The notes under the pieces are model-generated. The model was not told where the DNA came from. It searched no databases and saw only the letters and a program-made list of their open reading frames with translations. DNA of 64,000 nt, taken from contig CM056810.1 in the NCBI GenBank assembly GCA_029852735.1, positions 75,036,021-75,100,020 of the forward strand. Direction: 5' to 3'. Below, one piece after another: positions 47,758 to 59,041 of the stretch (its first letter is position 1; every line of letters starts with the position of its first letter). The translations under genes and the position numbers were made by a program. Source of the DNA: Persea americana. Taxonomy: Eukaryota > Streptophyta > Magnoliopsida > Laurales > Lauraceae.

Positions 47758-49470
47758 TCGACGAAAAGATGTCTGCGGTACACCTCGACCCTGCCCTGGT
47801 CGAATCACGGGAGACACCAAAATCAAAAGCCTTCTTCCACAAACCCGGAGAAAGCTTCACTGAAGATTGCCCCATCTCGACGTCCCAAAATCGTCGGATC
47901 CTCAAACGGGCAGATAAAAGAGATTTGGAAACAGGCTTCCCTCTAGCCAACCGAATCATAAACGGGTCATCGTCCTGTGCAGCACCCAATCGGTGGAAAC
48001 TGGGACAGTGGTATACATACCACGAATAGAAAATGTGGGCTGAAAATACCCTATTCATGGGAAGCCCAAGCCGAATCAGAAAAGCAGCAGCCTGCAGCTC
48101 GGTGCATAAATAGGAGTAAAGAGCAGGCACCAAAGTAAGCCGCTCTCCAAACGCCATCTGACAAGCTAGAAAAATGCAATGCGGCCAGATGTGCGTACTA
48201 TCTCCTCCAGCAAAAACAGCCTCACCCAGCCAATAAGTGAGGTAAACAGCGAGATCTCTCTGCAACGCAGTGTCAGAATGAATGGCGTCTGTGCTTGCGA
48301 AGAGTTCCTTCAAATTCTCTCGCATGGCGGAGATCTTCTTCGAATCCAAGTTCTTAGCCCTAGCTTCCTGGGTCGTACTCTCAGAAGACTCCCCGCTGTC
48401 AAAGAAGTTGGAAGACAAAAGGCTACCACTCCTCCAACTGCTACGCCGGACTTTCGATCCCTCCTTCTCCTTGAAAAAGTCGTAGAAGGCGGCGAGCTGA
48501 AAGTACAAAAGCCTGAACTCCTCAGACTGCTCCTTAAGGACACCGTCGATAGGCATGAACTCCTTATAAAGGTTGCCGAGGATAGGCAGCCTAGTGATCG
48601 CGCTCAGTTCCTTTATAAAAAAACCAATCTCACCGTTCGTAACAACGAAGGTGTTGGTTTGTGGAATGAACGACTCCAGCATGGCCATGAAGGCCTCATC
48701 AGAGAAAACCACGGTTTGCCGAAAAGCGCAAACCGCGTAAAAAATCTCGGCCTCCTTCAGAATGGCACCGCCAACCTGCAGGATGTGATCAGTCCACGAC
48801 TCTCAGCTCGAGTCAGCACTGAAACGGCCACGAAGTCGAAAAGGCTTCACCTAATTGCTGCCATCGCCCTTGAAAATGCCAAGGCCCACTGGCCTCAAAT
48901 CGACCAAAGGGTGATCTGAACCTTGGTAGCCACTGGCCGGCATCAAAATGTCCATAAGGGCAGGCAACTTCTCTGCAAAACCAGAAGGCCCGCCAACAAA
49001 AACCCCGGTCTTGATCACATTTGTCCTCTTCACCCAGCTTGGAGGATCTTTCATCTTCGAACATGTGGAGGAAAGGCTCATGATCGAGATAGTCCGATCG
49101 AAAGTCGACCGGGTAGAAACAGTTCTCTTTTCACCATCAATTGTGTAAGAGAACTGAAAACATCTCCTTTGGTATGTCGAATCATCAGGGACTGCATCAC
49201 CAAAGAAGAAGGTAGGCTTGGGCACAATGCTCTGATCGTCCGTGACCTAAGGACGGTTGCTTACCATAATCTTGTAAAACTCCTCATCCTTGAGGGCGAT
49301 CAAACGTTGCCTCATCTCATCTCGGTTGAGCTAGTCACACTCTTCCAAGTTCCTTTCAACATGTTGGACCTCTTCCCAGGCCTATTGTACGACCACGTTA
49401 GAAGATCTGGTAGAACGGCGAGGCGCATCAGTGATGGGCTCCTTACCCTTGTTTGTTCTGGAGGAACTAC
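47758..49470 (-). pseudogene. Antisense PMD-like gene, 5' part
   Basis: A splice acceptor CTTTTGCAG precedes GSSSRTNKGKEPITDAPRRS (49470). Following pieces are PTFFFGDAVPDDSTYQRRC, then FSDEAFMAMLESFIPQTNTF, LSAITRLPILGNLYKEFMP, YLTYWLGEAVFAGG, FLACQMAFGERLTLVPALYS and FSAHIFYSWYVYHCPSF. The layout resembles the aminotransferase-like plant mobile domain (PMD) proteins carried by some plant transposons. Frameshifts near 48800 and stops near 48850 and 49390 interrupt it. The product would end here at DIFSSTVD, where the inverted LTR was inserted, and resumes at 45296. Its role in the element is unknown. Confidence 0.75.
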
Positions 49471-49619
49471 CTGCAAAAGATGGAAAGAGAGAAAAATCAA
49501 TCATCAAAATGACATAATTTTGCTTAAAAAAAAATTTTCTAGCGAAATTTTGGCATGGTTCCGGGGCAATTCCGAAGAAAATGGAAACACTCCGAAAGAA
49601 ATAGGAGCTTAAAGATGGG

Positions 49620-49830
49620 CTCGACCTCGCTGCAAGCTCATAATCAATGGAGAATTCTCGAAGAAGGCTTGAACTCAAACATTGCTGCGAGATCAAACCA
49701 AATCTTCTCAAATATCCGCAAGACTGGAAAAGGGCTCAACATTGCTGCGAGCTCTAAAATCCAAAACTTGCAAAGCTCCTCAGAAAATCCCCGCAAGATC
49801 AAGAAAGAGCTCAACATTGCTGCGAGCTCC
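49620..49830. repeat. Tandem repeat array 3 (GCTCAACATTGCTGCGAGCT)
   Basis: Three to four units of about 67 bp, each with CAACATTGCTGCGAGCTC (or a variant) and a later CCGCAAGA block. They lie just upstream of the antisense gene's first recognised exon, in its leader or first intron. Confidence 0.8.
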
Positions 49831-50039
49831 AAATCCCAAGTCTATTATACTTCCAATTCCATTTTCTAAAAATAAAAAAAAATGCATAGAAGGAAAGTTG
49901 TCATGCATGCGCGTCTCGAAATCCGGTAAAGAAAGAAGGAAAAAAAGAAAAAAGAGAATCTCTTTTCAAAAATAAAAAAAATAAAAAAAAATTTACCCAC
50001 AGGCCACGTGTCCGTATAGCCATAACTGTAAGGTCTTAT

Positions 50040-50340
50040 CCGTACGGCCACACAAAAAAAAGAAAGAGAAAAAAAAAGAAAAAAGAAAAAAAAACAAACA
50101 CGGTAAAAAAAAAGAAGAGAAAACCGTGAAAGAAAAAGAAAAAAGAGAAAGAAAAGAAAAAAAAAGAGAAAAAAAGAGAAAAAAAAAAGAAAGAAAAAAA
50201 ACATGTGAAAAAAAAAAGAAAGCATGTGAAAAAAAAAAGAGAAAAGAAAAAGAAAAAGAAAAAGAAAAAGAAAAGAAAAGGAAAGAATGAAAACTTTTTC
50301 TATTTCTACATGAGGTTTCTTAAGAAAAAAAAAAAAGAAA
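50040..50340. repeat. Purine-rich simple sequence (GAAAA)n
   Basis: About 300 bp of almost uninterrupted A/G on the plus strand (AAAAAGAAAAAG-type repeats). The long Phe/Leu-rich frame on the minus strand is an artefact of this composition. On the minus strand it is a CT-rich leader downstream of the candidate TATA box. Confidence 0.9.
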
Positions 50341-50480
50341 CTTACTTGAAGCCATTGATGGAGAAAAAGAAGAAAAAGCTTGAAGATCCTTGAAGAAGAA
50401 AAAGAATTCTTGATCTTGGAGCACTTTTGAAGACTTTTGCAAAAAGAATGCAATAGGAGCAAGAGATCCAACCTCCCATT

Positions 50481-50490
50481 GCTTTTATAG
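50481..50490 (-). promoter_or_regulatory. Candidate TATA box for the antisense gene
   Basis: CTATAAAAGC on the minus strand, preceded by CTCTCTT and followed after about 30 bp by sequence that leads into the pyrimidine-rich leader of the antisense gene. Orientation and position would suit a private promoter for that gene. It is a short motif, so support is weak. Confidence 0.4.
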
Positions 50491-51084
50491 AAGAGAGCAA
50501 ACCAAAAGAGGAAAGGAAGAGAAAAGAAAGGAGGTAAGTGCTAAAAATTAGCAAACTTTCTAAAAGAAAGGGATCATGGGATATTCTTTCCCAATGAGGA
50601 GATCTTTTGAGAAATTCCCTCAAAAAAGAGAGGGATTATGAGAAACTTTCTCCCAAAGAAAAATACTTTGAGAAAATCTCTCCCAAAATCAAGGAAACTT
50701 GAGAGATTCTCTCCAAGTAATATATTTTTAGATATTTTCTACCCAAATGAGATATTTTTAGATATTCTTTACAAAAATGACACCACATGAGATCTAAGCC
50801 ATCTTTAAAGCTTAAGATCCCATGGGTTAGCCCACATGAGCCAGGTTTGACTACCTAGGCACTAAAAGTGGCTTTTAGTCAAAATCCCTCTTACCAAGAG
50901 CATACAAAAATGGTTCCATACCTCCTTTCAGTTGATTGGACCAGACAAAAAAAAATCTGAGCCTCATGAGTCTCCAAAAATCCAAACTATCCCACCTCAT
51001 GAACCAAATTAAGCCAATACCTTGAAATTGACATTCCACAAAAACCTAAACCACTTCAATGGACCCAAAATTGTCCCAAAAAGT

Positions 51085-51330
51085 GACAAAAAACCAAACC
51101 ATGGTCCCCTAACTAACCACATACAGCTTGTTAGGTCACAAGACCAAAACCAAAAACCAAATCCCGGTCCCCTAACTTGCCACATACAGCTTGTTAGGAC
51201 ATAAGACCAAAAATCAAAATCCAAAATCTGACCCCCTAACCTGCCACATACAGCTTGTTAGGTCACAAGGTCAAAAACCAAAAACCTTCTTGACCGCCTG
51301 ATGCGCCACACAAAGCCTTTTGGATCACAA
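51085..51330. repeat. Tandem repeat array 4 (CCACATACAGCTTGTTAGG)
   Basis: Four units with a period of about 63 bp, at about 51117, 51180, 51245 and a more diverged one at about 51305. Each has CCACATACAGCTTGTTAGGT, then CACAAG and an AAAACCAAAA stretch. Non-coding. Confidence 0.85.
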
Positions 51331-51565
51331 GGTCAAAAAAAAATAAAATCCAAAACCCAAAAAACCAATCCAAATGTCATTTTCAAAATTTTGCCTTGAG
51401 ATGGTACGTGATCTCTCTTACTGCAATAAAATCCCTTGGAAACTCAAAAGGCTACTCTATCAAGAAAAGAAATGCTCAAAGACTCTTGCTCAAGTCGAAA
51501 GTTCTCCTTTAAAGTTTTCTTCCAGGCACGTCAACTGCAAAAGCTGTGCAATTCGTCGCTATACC

Positions 51566-51578
51566 TCGAGGGGGCATT
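51566..51578 (+). other. Candidate polypurine tract
   Basis: CGAGGGGGCATT lies directly before the 3' LTR start (TGTTGACAC at 51579). A G-rich run at this position is the expected primer for plus-strand DNA synthesis. Confidence 0.6.
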
Positions 51579-54158
51579 TGTTGACACAAAAAATGTCACT
51601 TAGCCTCCTCAACATCAAAAGCTACATGGAGCCGCATCCTACTACAAACAGGCAAAGCTGCTTCAAGCATCAGATCTTGTCAGAATCAAACAAAAACTGC
51701 AAGATTCTTCAAAATAGCCAAAAGAAGGGTACACATGAAGTTTCGGGTCATTTCGACACCATCTAGCCTAACTTCAATCCTCCAACAGCTGAGCAGGAAC
51801 TCCTTGTAGCGACAGTGTCGAAGACATCAAATCTTCAATCAGAGCCTATGGATGGTCTCAAAATACCTCCAAAAGGTTCTACGTCGAATTTCAAGTCAAA
51901 CCGACACCGTTTGACCCTCCATCAACTCTCGAACGGCGAAATCAAGCCTCCCAGAGGCGAGAACCTCCGATGCCGCCACTCATCAAACAAAGCACATGAG
52001 TAGCTTCTACATGCTTCCAAGGGGCTACACGTCAAATTTCAGGTCATTCCAACGACGTTTGACCCGGCTTTGATGCTCCGAAGCAAAATCAAGCTTACCG
52101 GCGGCGAAGCCCCCCGGGACCATGGCATCCAAATCGGAGCTAATGGATCGTCTCAAAATGACTCCAATAGGCTCCCTGTCAAATTTCAGGTCAATCGGAC
52201 ATCGGATGACCGTACATCGAAGCTCGACATCTTCCGCACGGTGAAATCAAGTCTAGCATCGACGGGACCCCAAACGGCTTCGAAACTCAAATAAAAGCCC
52301 ATGGTTGGTCCTATCTAATGCTCAGGAAGCTTCACCTCAAATTTCAGGTCATTCCAACATCGTTTGACCTAGTTTCAACTCTTGGCGGAAAATCGGCTAC
52401 AAAGTCTTCGGCTTTTCCCAAAATAGGAAACTTTGTGCCCTGATTTGCATGACTTCTCGACATGTTTTCTTCAGTGAAATTAAGCCAATAAATGAGGAGA
52501 AGTGTCAAGAAAAATACAGGAGAAAAAAGAAGAAAAACGGCCGAAAAACGGCGACTAGAAAAGGGGCAAAACCCCTATGGTCGCCGGCGACCATGGGTGC
52601 ATGGTCGCTGGCGACCCTGGAAATTCGGGTCGCTGGATTTTTGCCGAAAGCGCCGTTTTTCTGATTCTTTTCGCGTTTCGCAATGCTTGGCCCCTGTGAT
52701 TTTCTTAAAATCTGATTTTTAAGGCATGATATCCGTCGATCTTCGTCAACATTACGGATCCGCCATCGAAATCATTCGATCATCATTGGATACTCCAAAA
52801 TCGCTAACTGGCCGACCAAGAAAGCACACTTTATGCCCGACCGATCTTGAAATCGACTGGACAGATGTTGCCGACCCATTGGTGTCAACCAATTTTTGAA
52901 TTCCAATCGTCATCCGACATCAAATAATATGCGGATCCATCGATGATCATCGCAAGAAGAATTCCAAAAGACGCGGCGCGGCCCGCGACTCTTCAAACTA
53001 CTCGACGACCAATTAATGAAGTTAAATGACCTTTTTATGACAACTTATTACAGTCATTAACTCATTATTCTGGACGGCCCAATCAGAAGCAAGTAAATGG
53101 AAGTTACAAGTGCAATTAATCATGATAATTAACCATGTAACTCCTATCATTATGGAGATTAATCATGGTAATTAATCATGAAACTCCCATCGTCATGGAG
53201 ATTAAATGCCCATTATTCTCCATCAGCCAATCAGAATCCAAGAAAAATGAGTTACAAAATTATGAAATTAATACTTGTAACTCCTCCCATCATGGAGCAT
53301 TAATGCAATCAATGCTCATAAACCCTCCTAAATGGCCACCAAAAGCCTATAAATAGGCGGTCATTCCAAAGGGAAAGGGTCCGAAAAAATCATTCGAAGA
53401 GTCCTGAAAATTATCCTGAAGAATTCTCTGCACAAAGAAGCTCTCCTGCCTTGAAGAAACCCTGCTGTAAACACTACAAGGTGATTGAAGTCCCTTGGGG
53501 GGGCCACCCCCCAAGGTTTCCCCTCTTCTTCTATCCAACATGGCCTAGATGCGGCTTTTCAGCCCGTCTACTTAGTTTTTTATTGGATATAGGACATTCC
53601 CTTGGTCTTTGTCCTCTAAAAATCCGAGGTCCAAGCCAAGCCAAGTGAATCAAAAGCATCAAGTGTTCTCATCTGAAGGACGATGGCGGAATCCATACAT
53701 GACTCGCGACCGTCGATCTGAACGTGTCCCCACAATCTCCTGAGAAGTCAGATCCCTTTTTCTTCCTCTTCTATTGTATTTTGTATTTTTAAAGAGACAA
53801 AAAAATCACAACTCTTGTCTTTCACTATTGATAAGATTTGTAAATTGCCTTCCATGACAAAATTGCCTCCTACGGCACAAAACTGCCTTTCACGGTAAAC
53901 TAAACAAAATCGCCTTTCACGGCATTCTAAATCTGTCTCTTTCTTTAAAACATATGTGCAATGGAAAGTTAGAAAAAAAGTTCGATTTTCTTTCTACTTG
54001 TGAAGGTGAATCTCCGGATCACTATTTCAAATTCCAAGTAGAATAGAAAATCTGGCATACCCGTACAAAATGTTGATGCTCGCTTTCTCCTTCGCCCCGC
54101 CGCACCCCGGCGGACTCGGGACTGAGGAAGGCAAGAGAGAGAAAAGCCGAGACCATCA
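51579..54158 (+). repeat. 3' LTR, full length (2.58 kb)
   Basis: Starts TGTTGACAC and ends GACCATCA, next to the target duplication CGAAC. It contains the U3 segment missing from the 5' LTR (about 52040-53335), the TATA box CCTATAAATAGG at about 53350, and near its end several GCCTTTCACGGCA-type words (53850-53920). Confidence 0.92.
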
Positions 54159-55497
54159 CGAACCTCAACTTCTCTTCTCTTCAAAACCCCATTCAAGCCA
54201 ACCTTTAACACAACATTTATGGCTCTCCTACCGCCCATTTCATCCACATTAAATCCTCCAACAACCATCCCATTAAAACCCAAAAATCACATCCTTCCTC
54301 CTATCAATTCTCATTAAATGAACAATCACCAATAATGGGAATCCAACATATCAAATACAACTTAAATGTACAAAATTGAAGATAATATTTAAAAGAGAAA
54401 GAAGCTCATGATTATACACATTTCTAACCATCAATTTGAGGTACAAAACACATGCAAGATCAATAGTGAAAGGAAATCAATAATGACATTAAAAACATAA
54501 AATCATTCAAAGAAACCTATTCATCCACTTGCCTTGGTCTCCAATTAAGCTAATAAGCTCCTAATCACCTTTTCTTAAGCCAAAAATCAAGATCTACACA
54601 AAGACCCTAAAAAAGACACTAATCACAAACCCTAGAATGGTAAAACAAGAAATAGAGGGAGATAACTTCCAATAATAGAGATGAAGACTCTCTAGGGCTA
54701 GTAGAAGCATAATCTAGAAGATGAGAATGATTACTTACTTGGAAGGTCCCCAAATGGGAGAAAGTAGTTCAAAATGAACTCTAGAGAAGGTGGATTTCTT
54801 CACAAATTGTATCAATGGAAGGCTCTCAAGGTGAGGAAGAAGATTGTAGCCTCCATTTCTCCTTTAGCAATAGATGGGAATGAGTTTGAAGATGGAGAAG
54901 CAAGAAGAACCTAGGGTTGGAACTCCTTCTCTAGCTCAATGGAATTTGCAAGAAGAGGAATAAGGAAAAAGGGCTCCTCCTCATATAGAGAACATAAATG
55001 AGTCCCACAACTTAAACAACTACTTGGGCTTAAAACATCACCTCACGGGCTTCGGATGGATTCGAAGAAGAAGGAAGAATTGTTCATAAAAATCTCTAGT
55101 TTCCAAAAAGTATACATTTCACGGGTTTCGAAGACATTCAAAATAGTGTCCAGATTTTGTGTAAAAAGATTGTTTTACCCCTACCATTAGCAAAGTAAGG
55201 TCTAGATGTCTCAAATGGAAACGGGGCAAGTACGAAAGTTGTCGGGAATAATAAAATAAGTTAAATGGGGCAAAAATACAGATTTTTCCGATTATGACAC
55301 AAATCCCAAAATTACACAAACACGATAAAGGAACCCCCAAAGGGTCCCACTAAATCAAAAGAATTTCCAAAATAAACGAAAGCTATAAAAGAGCTATTCT
55401 AATCCAAACTTAACTAAAACTCACTAATCACACACATAACTAAAGCACGTCTTAATTAACACTAATCAGAAACTCTTGGGGCGGGTCTTACACTAAT

Positions 55498-58009
55498 CAT
55501 ATGGTATTTTTTAAGAAACAGACATCTATAAAACAAAGGAGATTGATGTTCTCATAAATCGATTATTGTAAAAGTTGATTTTCTTTTATACATTTGCATT
55601 GCTAGCAGCAAAAAACCATCTCCAACCCCAAGTGCATCCATCATTCCTTGTCAAAACATCATATAAAAGTTCGTTTTGCTGGACGTAAGGAACTAAAATT
55701 AGTATTGGAAAATGGAAAAAAGCAACGATCTTCATATATCGTCCTAATGCAATATTTTCTCTAAAACTTTTCCAGAAAACATGAAAATTTTATATATATG
55801 TATGCGTTAAAAACATCAAATTAAATTTCTTGCAGGTCTTAGCATCATTATATTCAGAAGAGAATAAATATATACACACAAATTCAATTAAAGACCTATA
55901 AAACTATTGCAAAAAAAAATCAGTCTCAGCAACCAATTAAGGAAGCGGAAATTAGTCATTCAATAAAAAGGAATTGGAAATTAGCATACAATTGAAATCA
56001 AAACTTAAATACCTTGCAATGTCGATGGGTAAATCACCACGGATGTAATAGAAAGAAAGAAAGAAAAAAGACCTCAATAGATAGCCAAACAATGTAATAA
56101 TGCTCATCCTTTAAAACCTAAAAGTTTTTATTCATTCGTACACATCTTCCACTGTGCTATCTTCAATGAAATAATTTCACAAAGAGCATTTCACTTCTTT
56201 ATTAATAATTATTTTCAGAATTCAAGAACCAAAGAAACGTATAAAAAATACCCTTTCCATGCCATTAGATTTCAAAGTTACATATCGTAAAATCAACAAA
56301 AAGAGCATGCCCTCGTGAGATAAAAACAGAATGGGGTTTAACAAATGACCTTTGAGTGTAGTTGTCAATATATTCCTTGAGATGGGAAATTGAATTAAAC
56401 TTAAACTCCTTTAGATTTTCCAAAGATAGAAAACAGTTCAGGATTAGGGTATACGTTGGTTTGGTTTAGGTAGGGAAATTACAAAAAAAAAAAAAAATGC
56501 CTGATTTTTTCAAGAATTGCATATGACCATCTCTCTTTTTATTTTTACATGCAAGTAGAAGATCCAGGGTTTCCGCAATGCACCTCTAAATCATTGAACA
56601 AATGCACATACAAGAGAGAACCTACTTTGGTAAATATGAAGAGTGATAGAAATTCAGACTTCAAAAACCTAACCATAATCAAAGAAGAAATTTTGATTAG
56701 TCAGGGATTTTGGTAAGTTGGAGAGAGAAGTTATTTTTTCTTTAGTGCCAACTGCCAAGGGAAAAAGGAAGTTTGTCCTTTTTGTCCTTGGCGTTGAGAA
56801 GGGTTGCTGCTAGTGGGTTCATCTGAAATAGAAAGTGGGTCGATGCAGGATCGAGGAACTGGAATTCTGCACAGGATCTTGGACTCTTGATTATTTATTC
56901 ATCGATTCGGGTTAGACGTTCTCCCCGGTGTTCGAAGAAAAAACACAACTAAAAAGGGAAGAAAAGGGCAGAGGACCGACTCACTGCTCCCAGGTGTTCT
57001 TGTCGCCGAAGACGCTGCGCCGTTGTCGGAGATCGAAGAGAAGTCCGCTGCCTCAGTGTCGTGGCTGGAGAGGAAGGCAACATAGGTTCTGGACTTGGGA
57101 CTTTCTGTTGCAGAACAGAGTCGCTGTAGGAGAAGAATACCCTGTTTCAGGCCAGGTTCGAGCTCAGGTCAGGTCTGACCTGACCCAATCCAGGAGTCCA
57201 GCAGCAAGCTGCAGTCCAGGAATCAATTGAAGGGAATGCGATATGAGACTAAGAATCCATACTCTTGTCTTCTGTAGCGAGATTGGCACTCCAAGCCAAC
57301 TGATGGATTTGTGAGGCGTTTTGGGTGATTTTGAAGGTGAGGAAACAAAGAGGAAAAACTGTGGCAGAGAGAGAGAGAGAATGATAGATAGAGAAGCACG
57401 TGGGTCACTGACGAAGTTATGCGGCAAAGCCATCTTCAACTTCTCCTTTTCTTCTCCTTGTCTCTATGTCTGGATCAGGGTTCAGGGTTTTGCAAAAACT
57501 TGAGAGGAGATAGACAGAACAGGAAGTGGAGAAGTTGCACGTTAGAGAAGCGGAAGAGTAAACGAAGAGGAGACGGCGAGAGATGATGAATTGGTTTCAA
57601 ATGCAGTTATGCATGGGAAAATGAAACAGTTTGAGGAGTGATGAGAGAAGTTGAAAATCAATTGTTAATCAATGGCTCTTGGAATGCAGTCAAAATCGAT
57701 TTCAAATTTGCAATTGGTAGTAACGGCAAGAAGATAAAAGAGCTAAAATTCAAAATTAATTACTCTTTATGTCGATTCTAGAAACAGTGGTGGAGTTAAT
57801 GAGACGGGGAGAGAATGACATTTCGAGGAATTGAGGGCATCAATAAGTGAAAGGGAGTAATAGTTTGAATGTTATAAAAGAGGGTTAAAATGGAACGGGG
57901 AGTCAAAATCAATTGAACCTAATTTCTTAATTGTAGCAGTGGCTTTCATATATAAGAATTGTCTTAAAGCATCACAAATCCTTTGGTATCCAACATTTTT
58001 ATTGATACA
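55498..58009. other. Interior of the putative Mutator-like element, no gene assigned
   Basis: AT-rich sequence with no recognised protein. A more GC-rich part at about 56920-57600 has open frames on both strands. On the minus strand a purine/pyrimidine-skewed leader precedes an ATG near 57430 (MALPHNFVSDPRA, then a stop nearby in that frame or a Ser-rich frame). It could be a captured first exon; I would not call it a gene. Confidence 0.4.
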
Positions 58010-58592
58010 TAGATGAGCGCCCCTCGAAATCTTGGTTGAAGGCATACAAATTGGTTCATTAATTTGAGTGTCTGGTTCTCCTCTTATTCTTCTGTAGGAA
58101 TCCTCATATTATTAAAAAAAATCATATCTCCAAACTGACCTATATGGCCTTTTCTCTTCATTTAGGTCTTCTCCATTATGTTGGGTTTAGGGAAGAGAAA
58201 AGGAGGAAGATGACGGGAAACTATTTTTTTCGTGTGCGAAAGGTCGATATCAACGCACAACTCATTTCACAAAAAGAAAAGAAAAAATAAAGAGAAATAG
58301 AAGTGGTCCAAGGGGACCAATTCCGTGCGACTGTAGCTAAAAGGGCCTTTTAAGTATATCACGCATCTAAGATGTTTTTTTCTGGGTAAAATCCTCAAAA
58401 TAAAAAATAACTTTCCAAATTACTAGGCTCCCTTCGTTGTTACTATTTTAATAAAGAGCGTTTTACGGAAAAATTCCTAGTAGATGGCTGTTGCACAAAA
58501 CTGTACTCCGTAGTTGGGGCGTTACGAAAGGATTCCTTCATCCCATTGTCGTTTTTTATTTTTATTTTTTATTTTATCTTACTTTGACTGGG

Positions 58593-59014
58593 GTGACGCT
58601 AGCGTCACTCGTCTCAGTATCGCTCTTCCATTCTTATGAGAGGTTTCAGGACCAAAGTGGACCTCATCTTTTGTTCTTTTGTGACGGGATTCTGATAGTA
58701 ATATTGATACTTGTATGGGTGAAAAATCCCTCTCTTGAAATATGTTGCCGAGATGAGAACAAACCGAAGATAAAAAGAGTTTTACAGAAATCCAGGAGCC
58801 TTAAACCTCTCTTGAACGACCATTCTTGTGGGACCCACTGATCCACCTAATCATAGATCAGGACCAGCCATTTGGCTGTACCTAGATGGGCGACCAGGGT
58901 GGGCCAGATCCCAAATGGATCGGTCCGCTAGGGGCTCACCATCCATTGCCCAAAATGACAGGGGCATGAGACCCCATTTCTGAAAACGACGAACAGTGGT
59001 GATGCTAGCGTCAC
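58593..59014. other. Segment bounded by the palindrome GTGACGCTAGCGTCAC
   Basis: A perfect 16-bp palindrome at 58593-58608 recurs with one change at 58999-59014. A third, weaker version (CGACGCTAGCATCG) is at about 59571. The DNA between copies 1 and 2 is non-coding. The motifs may mark ends of a small transposon. Confidence 0.5.
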
Positions 59015-59041
59015 TCCCTCACTGTTTCTCGATTCGCAACA

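Larger units (their letters stand above)
30310..54158 (+). mobile_element. Ty3/gypsy Tat-lineage (Ogre-like) LTR retrotransposon, 23.8 kb
   Basis: Direct LTRs (30310-31558 and 51579-54158) begin TGTTGACAC and end ACCATCA. Exact 5-bp duplications CGAAC flank the element at 30305-30309 and 54159-54163. Inside, in order, are a repeat-rich leader, gag, an acidic linker, aspartic protease, G-patch, RT, RNase H, a second RNase H-like domain, integrase, satellite-like arrays, an antisense intron-bearing gene split by an inverted LTR, more arrays and a polypurine tract. The second RNase H domain, large size and antisense extra gene fit the Tat lineage. All sense frames carry stops or shifts, so the copy is non-autonomous. 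Confidence 0.93.
28414..55492 (+). mobile_element. LTR-type element (TGTCGCG...CTTACA) split by the Tat retrotransposon
   Basis: It begins TGTCGCGACCTCGG with GCGGAAGCG at 28563, and ends GGGCGGGTCTTACA. The flanks are CTGAT (28409-28413) and CTAAT (55493-55497), a 5-bp target duplication with one mismatch. Ends and layout parallel the solo LTR at 25268-27764. Without the nested Tat element it is about 3.2 kb and has no polyprotein, so it is probably another large solo LTR. Its right part (54164-55492) is AT-rich non-coding DNA. Confidence 0.6.
27834..58396. mobile_element. Mutator-like element with long inverted repeats (B), hosting the LTR nest
   Basis: The left end, 27834 to about 28235, and the right end, about 58010-58396, are inverted repeats of nearly 400 bp. 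Shared blocks include ACCTTAGATGC/GCATCTAAGAT, TTAGTTGCGGTCGCAC against its complement, GTGCGTTGATATC, TTTGGAGATATG and GAATAAGAGGAGAACCAGAC. They match the ends of element A. Removing the LTR elements (28414-55492) leaves about 3.5 kb. No transposase was seen, and no clean target duplication. Confidence 0.6.

Noticed and set aside
49866..50471. A 201-codon Phe/Leu-rich frame on the minus strand
   Set aside because: It is the complement of an A/G simple-sequence tract; no stop codons arise because of composition. Not a membrane protein gene.
28414..55492. Treating 28414-30304 and 54164-55492 as two unrelated elements
   Set aside because: They are joined exactly across the Tat target duplication (…CGAAC|CTCAAC…), and the outer ends have TG/CA termini with near-identical 5-bp flanks, so one split element is simpler.
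56928..57439. A gene at the GC-rich patch with about 100-codon frames on both strands
   Set aside because: No recognised motif, no clear splice continuation, and the frames overlap on opposite strands. Kept only as a possible captured exon.
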